Shown piece by piece: positions 1 to 9,099 of a stretch of 64,000 bases of DNA; position 1 is the first letter of the stretch, and each line of letters begins with the position of its first letter. This DNA is from Pseudomonas putida (GTDB lineage: Bacteria > Pseudomonadota > Gammaproteobacteria > Pseudomonadales > Pseudomonadaceae): positions 124,001 through 188,000 of the forward strand of contig NZ_JANHLK010000003.1 in NCBI RefSeq assembly GCF_028682635.1. The letters run 5' to 3'. The notes below the pieces were generated by a model. The model searched no databases. It saw nothing but the letters and a program-made list of their open reading frames with translations, and had not been told where the DNA came from. A program made the translations under genes and the position numbers.

Positions 1-26
1 AGGGTAATCAGAGTCTGTTGCCACAT
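1..26 (-). CDS. YjbQ/UPF0047 family protein, first codons only
   Basis: Only the first eight codons lie in the window, read leftwards: an ATG preceded at a good distance by GGAG, encoding MWQQTLIT. This N-terminus resembles Pseudomonas YjbQ-family proteins (secondary thiamine-phosphate synthase-like, UPF0047), and I recall such a gene next to amtB in P. aeruginosa. A possible -10 (TAGAAT on the minus strand) lies about 35 bases upstream. Too short to prove. No other gene is seen between it and the amtB terminator. Confidence 0.5.
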
Positions 27-196
27 ACAGTTCTCCGCACGTTCGGGGCGCATTCTAGCGCGCTCTGGGAAAAAACAAAGGCCCTAATATTCCTTCATTT
101 CTGTAAGCCTTCGACGGTACAAATACACCCGGCGCAAACATCGTAAAACCTGTAGGAAAAAACCTTTCAGCTCTCCCTTCAATGACAAATCCCGGA

Positions 197-230
197 CAAA
201 AAAATGCCCGGCAAGCCGGGCAATTTTTTT
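197..230 (-). terminator. Intrinsic terminator of the glnK-amtB operon
   Basis: Near-perfect stem TGCCCGGC/GCCGGGCA with an AA loop, flanked by A-run and T-run, so it can work in both directions. It sits just past the amtB stop codon. Confidence 0.85.
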
Positions 231-241
231 CATGCGCGTGC

Positions 242-1579
242 TTACAAGTTGTAGCCGCGTTCGTTGTGAAGCGCCAGATCGATACCGACCGCCTCTTCTT
301 CTTCGGTGATCCGCAGGCCCATGACGGCGTCCAGGACCTTGAGGATGATGAAGGTGACGATTGCGGTGTAGATCACGGTGAAGCCCACGCCTTTGCACTG
401 AATCCACACTTGCGCGGCGATGTCGGTCACGGTGCCAAAGCCACCCAGGGACGGTGCAGCGAAGACACCGGTGAGGATCGCGCCGAGAATACCGCCGATA
501 CCGTGTACGCCGAAGGCATCCAGGGAGTCGTCATAGCCGAGTTTGCGTTTGAGCGTAGTCGCGCAGAAGAAGCACACCACGCCTGCAGCCAGACCGATCA
601 CCAGAGCGCCCATCGGGCCTACGGTGCCAGCGGCCGGGGTAATGGCTACCAGGCCGGCAACCACACCCGAGGCGATGCCCAGTGCGCTTGGTTTGCCGTG
701 GGTGACCCACTCGGCGAACATCCAGCCCAGTGCCGCAGCGGCGGTCGCGATCTGGGTGACCAGCATCGCCATGCCGGCCGTGCCGTTGGCCGCCGCAGCG
801 GAACCGGCGTTGAAACCGAACCAGCCAACCCACAGCATGGCCGCGCCCATCAGCGTGTAACCAAGGTTGTGCGGGGCCATCGGGGTGGTCGGGAAGCCTT
901 TACGCTTGCCCAGCACCAGGCAGGCAATCAGACCGGCCACACCGGCGTTGATGTGCACCACGGTGCCGCCGGCGAAGTCCAGTACGCCCCAGTCCCACAT
1001 CAGGCCGCCGTTGCCGGACCAGACCATGTGCGCGATCGGTGCATACACCAGGGTGAACCAGATGCCCATGAAGATCAGCATCGCGGAGAACTTCATGCGC
1101 TCGGCGAAGGCACCGACGATCAGCGCCGGGGTGATGATCGCGAACGTCATCTGGAAGGTGATGAACACCGCTTCAGGGAACAACGCAGCCGGGCCGGTCA
1201 GGCTGGATGGCGTGACACCGGCGAGGAAGGCCTTGCCCATGCCACCGAAGAACGAGTTGAAGTTGACGACGCCCTGTTCCATACCGGTGGTGTCGAACGC
1301 GATGCTGTAGCCATAGATGACCCACAGGACGCTGATCAGGCCGGTAATGGCGAAGCACTGCATCATCACGGAAAGAATGTTTTTGGAGCGAACCATGCCG
1401 CCGTAGAACAGCGCGAGGCCGGGAATGGTCATGAACAGCACGAGAGCTGTCGAGGTCAACATCCAGGCGGTATCGCCGGAGTTGAGGACTGGGGCCGCCA
1501 CTTCGTCTGCCGCCAAAGCAAGGCTGGGCATTACGATGGACAACAGGGCTCCTAGCCCTGCGAATTTACGCAGAGTCAT
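242..1579 (-). CDS. amtB: Ammonium transporter AmtB
   Basis: Trimeric inner-membrane channel for ammonium/ammonia. The 445-residue product begins with a cleavable signal peptide (cut near residue 24, after ALA-A) and then about eleven hydrophobic segments, the usual Amt/MEP/Rh layout. The twin pore histidines are visible as H209 (in GGTVVHINAG) and H359 (in AFGVHGIGG). The C-terminal tail is the regulatory cytoplasmic segment that GlnK docks on. It lies 35 bp downstream of glnK in the same direction and ends at a strong terminator, so the two form a nitrogen-regulated operon. Length and motifs are normal for the family. Confidence 0.96.
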   Translation of the reverse strand: MTLRKFAGLGALLSIVMPSLALAADEVAAPVLNSGDTAWMLTSTALVLFMTIPGLALFYGGMVRSKNILSVMMQCFAITGLISVLWVIYGYSIAFDTTGMEQGVVNFNSFFGGMGKAFLAGVTPSSLTGPAALFPEAVFITFQMTFAIITPALIVGAFAERMKFSAMLIFMGIWFTLVYAPIAHMVWSGNGGLMWDWGVLDFAGGTVVHINAGVAGLIACLVLGKRKGFPTTPMAPHNLGYTLMGAAMLWVGWFGFNAGSAAAANGTAGMAMLVTQIATAAAALGWMFAEWVTHGKPSALGIASGVVAGLVAITPAAGTVGPMGALVIGLAAGVVCFFCATTLKRKLGYDDSLDAFGVHGIGGILGAILTGVFAAPSLGGFGTVTDIAAQVWIQCKGVGFTVIYTAIVTFIILKVLDAVMGLRITEEEEAVGIDLALHNERGYNL

Positions 1580-1614
1580 TTTGTTTTCTCCTGGGGCGTT
1601 GGGTTTGTGGCGGC

Positions 1615-2004
<390 letters not shown>

Positions 2005-2162
2005 TCAAGTCTAAGCGCAGTGCCTGGCTTTGTAACGCATCGTCGGCCTTACCTGCCCGTCCGACGCCAGTTAACCGCTCCTTGCGAAACACTCCCCGCG
2101 TTTCGCCTGGCGCACTGCATTCGTCACAGCGACTGCATCAGTGCATGGGTCATCAGCATCTA

Positions 2163-2178
2163 AGCAGAAAGCTTGCCA
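2163..2178 (-). promoter_or_regulatory. Candidate sigma-54 promoter of glnK-amtB
   Basis: On the minus strand the site reads TGGCAAGCTTTCTGCT. It has the invariant GG (-24) and GC (-12) with exactly ten bases between them, and most of the TGGCAC-N5-TTGC consensus. It predicts transcription starting near base 2152 and a leader of about 200 nt before glnK. Two NtrC-like dyads lie at enhancer distance upstream, which is why I prefer it to the weaker GGCAC match nearer the gene. Confidence 0.65.
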
Positions 2179-2253
2179 TCTCCACAAAACACATTGATTT
2201 CAAGCCTTTGCCAACAGATCGCGACCACTTCACGACAACACCCAACGGGTTAC

Positions 2254-2302
2254 GCACAACAACGGTGCGATGCCGTCCGTCCGCATGCGCGAAAAGCGTG
2301 CA
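2254..2302. promoter_or_regulatory. Tandem NtrC-type enhancer sites in the glnK/ubiK intergenic region
   Basis: Site 1 (2254-2268) reads GCACAACAACGGTGC, one mismatch from the NtrC consensus GCACC-N5-GGTGC. Site 2 (2286-2302) is the dyad TGCGCG-N5-CGTGCA. Their centres are about 33 bp apart (three helical turns) and about 110 and 142 bp upstream of the predicted sigma-54 start, the geometry known from glnA. The rest of this 420-bp divergent region holds only the short ubiK leader and no further gene. Confidence 0.65.
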
Positions 2303-2374
2303 TCCCTTGCCTGCGGAATTGACTATAGACACTGCGTGATACACTGCCCGCCATTGCTACCAGGACATTCCCCC

Positions 2375-2635
2375 ATGCTCGCGCCCAAAGACTTCCTCGA
2401 CGCCCTGACAGGCACCGCCTCCCGACTCTTCAGCGGCGACACGCCACTGCCGAAAAGCGAAATCGAAAGCCAGTTCAAGGCTCTGTTGCAGAGCGGGTTC
2501 AGCAAGCTGGATCTGGTGAGTCGTGAAGAGTTCGATAGCCAGATGGTGGTGTTGGCGCGCACGCGGGCGCGGCTGGAGGCGCTAGAGGCGAAGGTTGCGG
2601 AAATGGAAGCGAAGCTCACTCCACCAACCGAGTAA
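2375..2635 (+). CDS. ubiK: Ubiquinone biosynthesis accessory factor UbiK (YqiC/BMFP family)
   Basis: An 86-residue protein of the membrane-fusogenic BMFP/YqiC family, which in Enterobacteria is UbiK and aids aerobic ubiquinone synthesis with UbiJ. The C-terminal half, from REEFDSQMVVL to LEALEAKVAEMEAKL, is a heptad-rich coiled coil typical of the family. I place the start at MLAPKDFLDAL because that gives the normal family length. A longer in-frame reading from further upstream would cross the promoter region. Divergent from glnK. A TTGACT hexamer about 50 bp upstream may be its -35. Confidence 0.9.
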   Translation: MLAPKDFLDALTGTASRLFSGDTPLPKSEIESQFKALLQSGFSKLDLVSREEFDSQMVVLARTRARLEALEAKVAEMEAKLTPPTE

Positions 2636-2647
2636 ACACCGCGATCC

Positions 2648-2684
2648 CTGTAGGAGCTGCCGAAGGCTGCGATCTTTTGATCTT
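2648..2684. repeat. Single REP element (GTAGGAGCTGCCG..GGCTGCGATC type)
   Basis: One copy of the short palindromic REP family, with inverted core GCTGCCGAAGGCTGC followed by GATCTTTTGATC. It lies just after ubiK and has no partner nearby. Confidence 0.8.
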
Positions 2685-2763
2685 CCGCCCTTCCACCATC
2701 TCGGCAACGTCCTACAAAACATCACACGGCCGTCCGATTGCGTCGCCCATAAGCCAGTCTCTA

Positions 2764-2943
2764 AGCTCATCCCCTGCTGAATGTTCAGCACTGGGTTTGG
2801 CGACCCGGATGCTTAAGGCGTGCGACGACGATCCGAAGGCGGGACTGCCTCCCACGGTAAAGACCTTGAACCTGCGGGCCTGCTTGCTGGCAAAAGAGCC
2901 TGACCCTGTCGACAGACGAACTGCCTGCATGGCGGTTTTTTTT
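2764..2943 (+). ncRNA. Possible small RNA between ubiK and comM
   Basis: About 180 bases without a credible ORF, ending in a convincing intrinsic terminator. Near its 5' end are two hairpin-forming stretches, GCTGAA-TG-TTCAGC and GGGT-TTGGCG-ACCC. A weak promoter-like pair (TTGCGT, then TCTAAG 16 bases later) lies just ahead. No known RNA family is recognised. The rest of the 444-bp gap between ubiK and comM holds the REP element above and a short comM leader. Confidence 0.25.
2919..2943 (+). terminator. Intrinsic terminator in the ubiK-comM gap
   Basis: Stem AACTGCC/GGCGGTT (one G-T pair) with loop TGCAT, followed by eight T residues. It is about 285 bp past ubiK, so it either ends a long ubiK transcript or a separate small RNA. 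Confidence 0.65.
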
Positions 2944-3079
2944 GTGAGTCAGCACGCTCCAGGATGACTCGCAACATCCAGCGAAAATTCAAGTTCTCTA
3001 CCCCAACGCGAAACCCTCATCTTCTGTCTACCCTTGAAAAACCCGCAGGAAGCGGCCTCCGTCATTTCAAGGAACGACC

Positions 3080-4573
3080 ATGTCCCTCTCCATCGTCCAC
3101 AGCCGCGCCCAAATTGGCGTGGATGCGCCCGCTGTCACCGTTGAAGTCCATCTGGCCAATGGTTTGCCATCGCTGACCATGGTCGGCCTGCCCGAGGCGG
3201 CGGTGAAGGAAAGCAAGGACCGGGTGCGCAGTGCGATCATCAATTCGGGGCTGCAGTTTCCGCCTCGGCGCATCACCCTGAATCTGGCGCCGGCGGATCT
3301 GCCCAAGGACGGTGGGCGCTTCGATCTGGCGATTGCCCTGGGAATTCTCTCGGCCAGTGTGCAGGTGCCGACGCTGACGCTCGATGATGTGGAGTGCCTG
3401 GGGGAGCTGGCGCTGTCGGGCGCGGTCCGGGCCGTGCGCGGGGTGTTGCCGGCGGCATTGGCGGCGCGCAAGGCCGGGCGTTCGTTGGTGGTGCCGCGGG
3501 CCAATGCCGAGGAAGCGTGCCTGGCGTCGGGCTTGAAAGTGATTGCGGTGGATCATTTACTGGAGGCTGTCGCGCATTTCAATGGGCATATGCCGATTGA
3601 GCCTTATGTTTCCAATGGCTTGCTCTACGCCAGCAAACCCTATCCCGATCTGAATGAGGTGCAGGGGCAGCTTGCGGCCAAACGGGCGCTGTTGCTTGCC
3701 GCGGCGGGCGCGCACAACCTGTTGCTCAGCGGGCCACCGGGGACGGGCAAGACACTCCTGGCGAGCCGTCTGCCCGGACTCCTGCCGCCGCTGTCCGAAA
3801 GCGAGGCGCTGGAGGTGGCGGCCATTCAATCGGTCACCAGTTGCGTACCGCTGAGCCATTGGCCTCACCGGCCATTTCGCCAGCCCCACCACTCTGCCTC
3901 AGGCCCTGCACTGGTGGGCGGCGGTTCGAAACCGCAGCCAGGCGAAATCACCCTCGCCCACCACGGTGTCTTGTTCCTTGACGAGCTTCCGGAGTTTGAA
4001 CGCAGGGTTCTGGAAGTCTTGAGGGAACCGCTGGAGTCCGGCTACATCGTGGTCTCCCGGGCGAAGGATCGCGTGCGGTTTCCGGCGCGGTTCCAGTTAG
4101 TGGCGGCGATGAATCCGTGTCCCTGTGGATATCTTGGCGAACCCACGGGCCGCTGCTCCTGCACCCCGGACATGGTGCAACGCTACCGCAACAAGCTGTC
4201 GGGCCCGTTGCTGGATCGCATCGACCTGCACCTGACCGTGGCACGGGAGGCCACGGCGCTCAATCCTCCCGTGAAACCTGGAGAGGACAGCGCCAGCGCT
4301 GCATTGATAGTGGCCGAGGCACGCGAGCGCCAACAGACGCGTCAGGGCTGTGCCAATGCCTTTCTCGATCTGCCAGGGCTGCGCAAGCACTGCAAGTTAT
4401 CCACAGTCGATGAAAACTGGCTGGAAACCGCGTGTGAACGGCTCAACCTTTCCCTGCGTTCAGCGCACCGGTTGCTCAAGGTTGCGCGGACGTTGGCGGA
4501 TCTTGAGCAGGTCGACAGCATCAGCCGCGAGCATCTGGCCGAGGCGTTGCAGTATCGGCCAGCAACGCAGTAA
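3080..4573 (+). CDS. comM: ComM/YifB family Mg-chelatase-like AAA+ ATPase
   Basis: A 497-residue AAA+ ATPase. ComM is a hexameric DNA branch-migration helicase that promotes integration of heteroduplex DNA during transformation. The N-terminal ChlI-like domain covers about residues 20-140. Walker A is GPPGTGKT (218-225), Walker B is GVLFLDE (296-302), and the C-terminal Mg_chelatase_C region follows a cysteine-bearing segment MNPCPCGY. Start ATG has AAGGAAC just upstream. It stands alone and converges on the LysR gene with only four bases between stops. Activity in natural competence cannot be judged from this window. Confidence 0.93.
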   Translation: MSLSIVHSRAQIGVDAPAVTVEVHLANGLPSLTMVGLPEAAVKESKDRVRSAIINSGLQFPPRRITLNLAPADLPKDGGRFDLAIALGILSASVQVPTLTLDDVECLGELALSGAVRAVRGVLPAALAARKAGRSLVVPRANAEEACLASGLKVIAVDHLLEAVAHFNGHMPIEPYVSNGLLYASKPYPDLNEVQGQLAAKRALLLAAAGAHNLLLSGPPGTGKTLLASRLPGLLPPLSESEALEVAAIQSVTSCVPLSHWPHRPFRQPHHSASGPALVGGGSKPQPGEITLAHHGVLFLDELPEFERRVLEVLREPLESGYIVVSRAKDRVRFPARFQLVAAMNPCPCGYLGEPTGRCSCTPDMVQRYRNKLSGPLLDRIDLHLTVAREATALNPPVKPGEDSASAALIVAEARERQQTRQGCANAFLDLPGLRKHCKLSTVDENWLETACERLNLSLRSAHRLLKVARTLADLEQVDSISREHLAEALQYRPATQ

Positions 4574-4577
4574 CGAC

Positions 4578-5498
4578 TCAGCTCAGGTGCACGACATCCG
4601 GCAGCTCCATGGCCCTGACCTCCCCTTGCAGGAAGTCGCTGAGCCGACGCATGCGCTCGCCACCCGGACGGGTTTTCGGCCACACAAGGTAATACTTCTC
4701 GCCGCTGGCGACTGCAGTTGGCCAAGGCAGGCTCAAGCGACCTTGGGCGACATCCTCCGCCACCATCAGCAGATCACCCATCGACACGCCGTACCCTCGG
4801 GCAGCCGCGATCATGCCCAGTTCAAGGGTGTCGAAGACCTGCCCGCCCTTGAGCGACACCTGCTCGGCCAGGCCCATGCGTTCCAGCCAATTGCGCCAGT
4901 CCCGTCGATCCGGTGTCGGGTGCAGCAGCTCGGTATTGATCAGACGCTCAACATCCCAAGGTTGATCATTAAGCAGGTTGGGCGCCCCCACCGGGATCAG
5001 TTCCTCGGGAAAGAGATAGCTCGCCTCCCAGTCCGCCGGGAAATGCCCGTTGCTCAACAACACCGCACAGTCGAACGGCTCATCATTGAAGTCCACCGAA
5101 TCGATATCCATCCAGGCGCTGGTCAATTGCACCTCGTTCCCCGGCTGCAGATGGCGGAACCGACTGAGCCGCGCCAACAACCAGCGCATGGTCAGTGTCG
5201 ACGGGGCTTTCATGCGCAGGATGTCGTCTTCGGCGCGCAAGGTGTTGCAGGCCCTCTCAAGGGCCGTAAACCCTTCGCGAATGCCCGGCAGCAGCAAGCG
5301 CGCCGATTCGGTCAGCTGCAGGTTGCGGCCACTGCGATGAAACAAGCGGCAGGCAAAATGCTCTTCGAGCGTACGAATATGCCGACTGACTGCACTTTGG
5401 GTAATCGACAGCTCTTCTGCGGCCCGGGTAAACGACGTGTGTCGTGCCGCCGCTTCGAATGCGCGCAGGGCATAAAGAGGAGGAAGACGACGCGACAT
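4578..5498 (-). CDS. LysR-family transcriptional regulator (GcvA-like)
   Basis: A 306-residue LTTR. The N-terminal winged helix-turn-helix (about residues 5-65) has the GcvA-subgroup wording LPPLYALRAFEAAARH and SITQSAVSRHIRTLE. The LysR substrate-binding domain fills residues 95-295. Its targets are not shown. It is separated from the divergently oriented MATE exporter by about 150 bp, so it may act on that gene, as LTTRs often regulate the neighbour they diverge from. Confidence 0.9.
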   Translation of the reverse strand: MSRRLPPLYALRAFEAAARHTSFTRAAEELSITQSAVSRHIRTLEEHFACRLFHRSGRNLQLTESARLLLPGIREGFTALERACNTLRAEDDILRMKAPSTLTMRWLLARLSRFRHLQPGNEVQLTSAWMDIDSVDFNDEPFDCAVLLSNGHFPADWEASYLFPEELIPVGAPNLLNDQPWDVERLINTELLHPTPDRRDWRNWLERMGLAEQVSLKGGQVFDTLELGMIAAARGYGVSMGDLLMVAEDVAQGRLSLPWPTAVASGEKYYLVWPKTRPGGERMRRLSDFLQGEVRAMELPDVVHLS

Positions 5499-5646
5499 CA
5501 GGAAAGCTCCTACAGCGGTTTTGGATACCCTAGCAGAAACTATTCAGCATGAGTTTGAATCATGTTACCCATCCTTTTTATCCCTTTGTGCAAACGCCGC
5601 AGAGCGCCGAGAATCGACGCTTTCCTGTTCTCTTTGATAGCCGAGC

Positions 5647-7050
5647 GTGATGACCATGCAGCATCCAGCGCGTATTGAACTCTGGGCCATCCTGCGGCTG
5701 GCGGGGCCGTTGATTGCCTCGCAGTTGGCGCACATGCTGATGGTCCTCACCGACACCCTGATGATGGCGCGCCTGAGCCCCGAGGCTCTGGCCGGTGGCG
5801 GGCTCGGCGCGGCGACCTATTCGTTCGTGTCGATTTTCTGCATCGGTGTCATCGCGGCGGTTGGCACCCTGGTGGCGATCCGTCAGGGAGCGGGCGATAT
5901 CCTCGGCGCAGCCCGGCTGACCCAGGCCGGCTTGTGGCTGGCATGGTTGATGGCGCTGGGCGCCGGCCTTCTGCTGTGGAACCTGAAACCGGTACTGCTG
6001 CTGTTCGGCCAGACCGAAAGCAACGTCCAGGCGGCCGGACAATTCCTGATCTTCCTGCCCTTTGCCCTGCCCGGCTACCTGAGCTTCATGGCCTTGCGCG
6101 GTTTCACCAGCGCCATCGGCCGGGCAACACCGGTGATGGTCATCAGCCTGGGCGGCACCGTGGCCAACTTCCTGCTGAACTACGCACTGATCACCGGCAT
6201 GTTCGGCCTGCCGAAACTGGGGCTGATGGGCATTGGCCTGGTCACGGCGATTGTCGCCAACCTGATGGCCCTGGCTCTGGCGTGGCACATTCGCCGGCAC
6301 CCGGCCTATGATGCCTATCCACTGCGTCAGGGCTTGTCGCGGCTCAACCGCCAGTACCTGAAGGAACTGTGGCGCCTGGGCCTGCCGATTGGTGGCACCT
6401 ACGCCGTGGAGGTCGGGCTTTTTGCCTTCGCCGCCTTGTGCATGGGCACCATGGGCAGCACGCAACTGGGCGCGCACCAGATCGCCCTGCAGATCGTGTC
6501 GGTGGCATTCATGGTGCCTGCGGGGATTTCCTACGCGATCACCATGCGCATCGGTCAGCATTACGGCGCCGGGCAGTTACTGGACGCGCGGCTGGCCGGA
6601 AGGGTCGGTCTGGCTTTCGGCGCGGCGGCGATGCTGTGTTTTGCGATGGTCTTCTGGCTGTTGCCGAATCAGTTGGTCGGGCTGTTTCTCGATCACAACG
6701 ACCCGGCGTTTCGCGACGTCATCGACCTGGCCGTGAGCCTGCTGGCTGTGGCGGCGTGGTTCGAGCTGTTCGACGGCACGCAAACCATCGCCATGGGCTG
6801 CATTCGCGGGCTCAAGGATGCCAAGACCACCTTCCTCGTGGGCCTGGGCTGTTATTGGCTGATTGGCGCCCCGGCAGCCTGGTGGATGGCGTTCCATTTG
6901 CAATGGGGGCCAACGGGCGTGTGGTGGGGCCTGGCGCTGGGATTGGCCTGCGCAGCGGTGAGCCTGACGCTGGCGTTTGAGTCGAAGATGAAGCGGATGA
7001 TTCGGCGGGAGCCGTCGCAAAAGCGCTTCGACGCCATCCAGGCCGAATGA
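5647..7050 (+). CDS. MATE-family multidrug exporter (NorM-like)
   Basis: A 467-residue inner-membrane protein with twelve predicted hydrophobic helices in two homologous halves, as in NorM/PmpM cation-coupled drug exporters. Typical wording is LAGPLIASQLAHMLMVLTDT at the N-terminus and GLPIGGTYAVEVGLF at the start of the second half. The start is ambiguous: a GTG immediately followed by ATG, with another ATG two codons later, all within nine bases. The substrate is unknown. Divergent from the LysR gene. Confidence 0.9.
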   Translation: MMTMQHPARIELWAILRLAGPLIASQLAHMLMVLTDTLMMARLSPEALAGGGLGAATYSFVSIFCIGVIAAVGTLVAIRQGAGDILGAARLTQAGLWLAWLMALGAGLLLWNLKPVLLLFGQTESNVQAAGQFLIFLPFALPGYLSFMALRGFTSAIGRATPVMVISLGGTVANFLLNYALITGMFGLPKLGLMGIGLVTAIVANLMALALAWHIRRHPAYDAYPLRQGLSRLNRQYLKELWRLGLPIGGTYAVEVGLFAFAALCMGTMGSTQLGAHQIALQIVSVAFMVPAGISYAITMRIGQHYGAGQLLDARLAGRVGLAFGAAAMLCFAMVFWLLPNQLVGLFLDHNDPAFRDVIDLAVSLLAVAAWFELFDGTQTIAMGCIRGLKDAKTTFLVGLGCYWLIGAPAAWWMAFHLQWGPTGVWWGLALGLACAAVSLTLAFESKMKRMIRREPSQKRFDAIQAE

Positions 7051-7055
7051 GATCC

Positions 7056-7147
7056 CTGTAGGAGCTGGCTTGCCAGCGAAGGCGGTGGGTCAGTCGACAA
7101 ATGTGTTGAATGACAAACCGTCTTCGCTGGCAAGCCAGCTCCTACAG
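7056..7147. repeat. REPIN: inverted pair of REPs (GTAGGAGCTGGCTTGCCAGCGAAG)
   Basis: Two perfectly inverted 26-base REP arms at 7056-7081 and 7122-7147, separated by about 40 bases. It lies between the convergent MATE and GGDEF/EAL genes and could fold as a long cruciform or a bidirectional mRNA-end hairpin. Confidence 0.92.
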
Positions 7148-7161
7148 TTTTGCGTGGGTGT

Positions 7162-8835
7162 TTAAACCACGACTTCCAGCGGCGCCTGCTGGCTGCTGTC
7201 AAACGTCAGGTATTGCACCAGCTCCGCCAACGGCAACGGCTTGCTGATCAGATACCCCTGCACCTGATCGCAATCGAACCCGCGCAACAGTTCCAGTTGC
7301 TCCGGTGTCTCCACGCCTTCGGCGACGACTTCCAGTTTGAGGTTGTGCGCCAGGTTGATCATCGCGTGCACCAGCTGGCGGTTTTCTTCGCGCTGTTCCA
7401 TGCCGCCGACAAAGCTCTTGTCGATCTTCAGCAGCGTGATCGGCAGGCTGTTGAGGTGCACGAACGAGGAAAAGCCGGTGCCGAAGTCATCGAGGGAGAA
7501 GCGCACGCCCAGGCGGCCAAGGGCGTCCATGGTTTGCTTGACCAGGTCGCTGCGGCGCATGACCGCGGTTTCGGTCAGCTCGAACTCCAGCCACTGCGCC
7601 TCGACTCCGCGCTCGGCAATCAGCCGGCTCAGGGTCGAGAGCAACTGACTGTCCTGGAACTGCCGGAACGACAGGTTGATCGCCATGTGCAACGGCGGCA
7701 AACCCAGCTCAAGCAGCGCCTGCATATCGCGCAACGCCCGGGAAATGACCCAGTAACCCAGCGGCACAATCAACCCGCTCTGCTCGGCCAGCGGCACGAA
7801 TTCGCTCGGTGGCAACAAGCCGCGCTCAGCATGACGCCAGCGCACCAGAGCTTCGAGGCCGACGATCTGCCCGTCTTCAAGGTTCATTCGGGGCTGGTAA
7901 TGCAGTTCCAGCTCATCACGGCGCAAGGCCCGGCGTAGCTCGGTTTCGAGGTCGGCGATGCTGCGGGCGTTGCGGTTGATGCGCTCGTTGAAAATATGAA
8001 ACGTACAGCCTTGGGTGCTCTTGGCCTGCTGCATGGCGATATGCGCGTGCCACATCAGGGGGTCGGCGCCAGCCTGTGCCCGTGCATGGGCAATGCCCAG
8101 GCTGGAGCCGATCAGCAGGCTTTCGCCGTCGATCCAATAAGGCTCGGCCAACGCTTCGGTGATGCGCTCGGCCATCCATTCGGCGCGCTGAGGAGCGCGT
8201 CGGGTGTCAATCAGCAAGGCGAACTCATCGCTGCCCAGTCGCGCCAGTTGATCACCGGCTTCAAGCTGGCCTTTGAGCCGCGCGACCACCTGCAGGATCA
8301 GGCGATCACCGGCCTGATGGCCGAGGGCATCGTTGGCGTAACGGAAGTTGTCGAGGTCCAGGTGACCGAGGGCCAGGCCACGACCATCGTTTTCCGCCAG
8401 GCGCGCCGTCAGCAAGGTCTGGAAACCCTGGCGGTTGGCAATACCGGTCAGCGGATCCTGCTCGGCCAGGCGCTGCAGGGTGGTTTCCAGTACGCCGCGC
8501 TCACGCACATGGCGCAGGCAACGGCGCAGCATGCCCGGGTCGAGATGGTCGCGTACCAGCCAGTCACTTACACCGTCGGGCGGGGTCAGGGGCTCATGCT
8601 CGAGCAGCAATACCGTCGGCAAGCAGCAACGACCGGCCGCCGGCTGGAGGGCCGGGATCGTCAACAACACCGCGCTGCGGTTGTCATCGAACAGACTGCT
8701 GACCGATTCCCAGCTCGGCGCACTGATGAGCACGGCCGAGCTCCCCATCGGAGCCAGACACTCGCGCAACAACGCTGCCCACGCTGGCTCTTCGGCCAGT
8801 AGCAGCAAACGCAAGGGTTCGACAGGCGTAGACAA
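7162..8835 (-). CDS. GGDEF/EAL protein, probable c-di-GMP phosphodiesterase
   Basis: A 557-residue cytoplasmic protein. Residues 1-115 form a receiver-like domain of unclear function. A GGDEF domain follows (about 120-285), then an EAL domain (300-550). The cyclase signature is degenerate, GSDEF at 201-205, and there is no RxxD inhibitory site before it. The EAL domain keeps its catalytic set: EAL at 328-330, ELTE near 419-422, DDFGTG at 449-454, K470 and EGVET. It should therefore degrade c-di-GMP, with the GGDEF domain perhaps binding GTP. From memory its position beside rep matches PA5295 (ProE) of P. aeruginosa, an exopolysaccharide-lowering phosphodiesterase. Confidence 0.9.
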   Translation of the reverse strand: MSTPVEPLRLLLLAEEPAWAALLRECLAPMGSSAVLISAPSWESVSSLFDDNRSAVLLTIPALQPAAGRCCLPTVLLLEHEPLTPPDGVSDWLVRDHLDPGMLRRCLRHVRERGVLETTLQRLAEQDPLTGIANRQGFQTLLTARLAENDGRGLALGHLDLDNFRYANDALGHQAGDRLILQVVARLKGQLEAGDQLARLGSDEFALLIDTRRAPQRAEWMAERITEALAEPYWIDGESLLIGSSLGIAHARAQAGADPLMWHAHIAMQQAKSTQGCTFHIFNERINRNARSIADLETELRRALRRDELELHYQPRMNLEDGQIVGLEALVRWRHAERGLLPPSEFVPLAEQSGLIVPLGYWVISRALRDMQALLELGLPPLHMAINLSFRQFQDSQLLSTLSRLIAERGVEAQWLEFELTETAVMRRSDLVKQTMDALGRLGVRFSLDDFGTGFSSFVHLNSLPITLLKIDKSFVGGMEQREENRQLVHAMINLAHNLKLEVVAEGVETPEQLELLRGFDCDQVQGYLISKPLPLAELVQYLTFDSSQQAPLEVVV

Positions 8836-9099
8836 GCTAGCTCCCTAGACTCTGCATGGATGTAGGCGACCGCATTATGCCGCGCCAATCCCTAATGACC
8901 AATGGACATGGCCTTCAAACGAGGCCTTTGTATCAGGAAATTACCAACATTAGACGCGAATTCGTTGCGCATCCTGCGTGAAAGTAACAAAACCGGCAAA
9001 TACAGATCGCGTTGTACGTCACAAGTCGGACAGAGCAGCACAATTCGCTGAGCCTGTTAAAATGCCGGCCCATTTCGTGACTGACTCCTGAATTTACCT

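Noticed and set aside
182..1555. Long open frame opposite amtB (457 codons)
   Set aside because: Antisense shadow in GC-rich coding DNA: His/Gln/Gly-rich product without domain wording, and amtB is certain on the other strand.
2010..2026. Second sigma-54-like match (GGCACTGCGCTTAG on the minus strand) nearer glnK
   Set aside because: The -12 GC is replaced by AG; the site at 2163-2178 keeps both invariant pairs and has NtrC dyads at the right distance.
2764..2943. 6S RNA, because of TGCGACGAC and ACCTTGAACC segments
   Set aside because: The known Pseudomonas 6S gene lies elsewhere as I recall, and the closing stem and central bubble cannot be drawn here.
2677..2967. 96-codon open frame in the ubiK-comM gap
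   Set aside because: Starts inside a REP, runs through the terminator hairpin and shows no protein-like composition.
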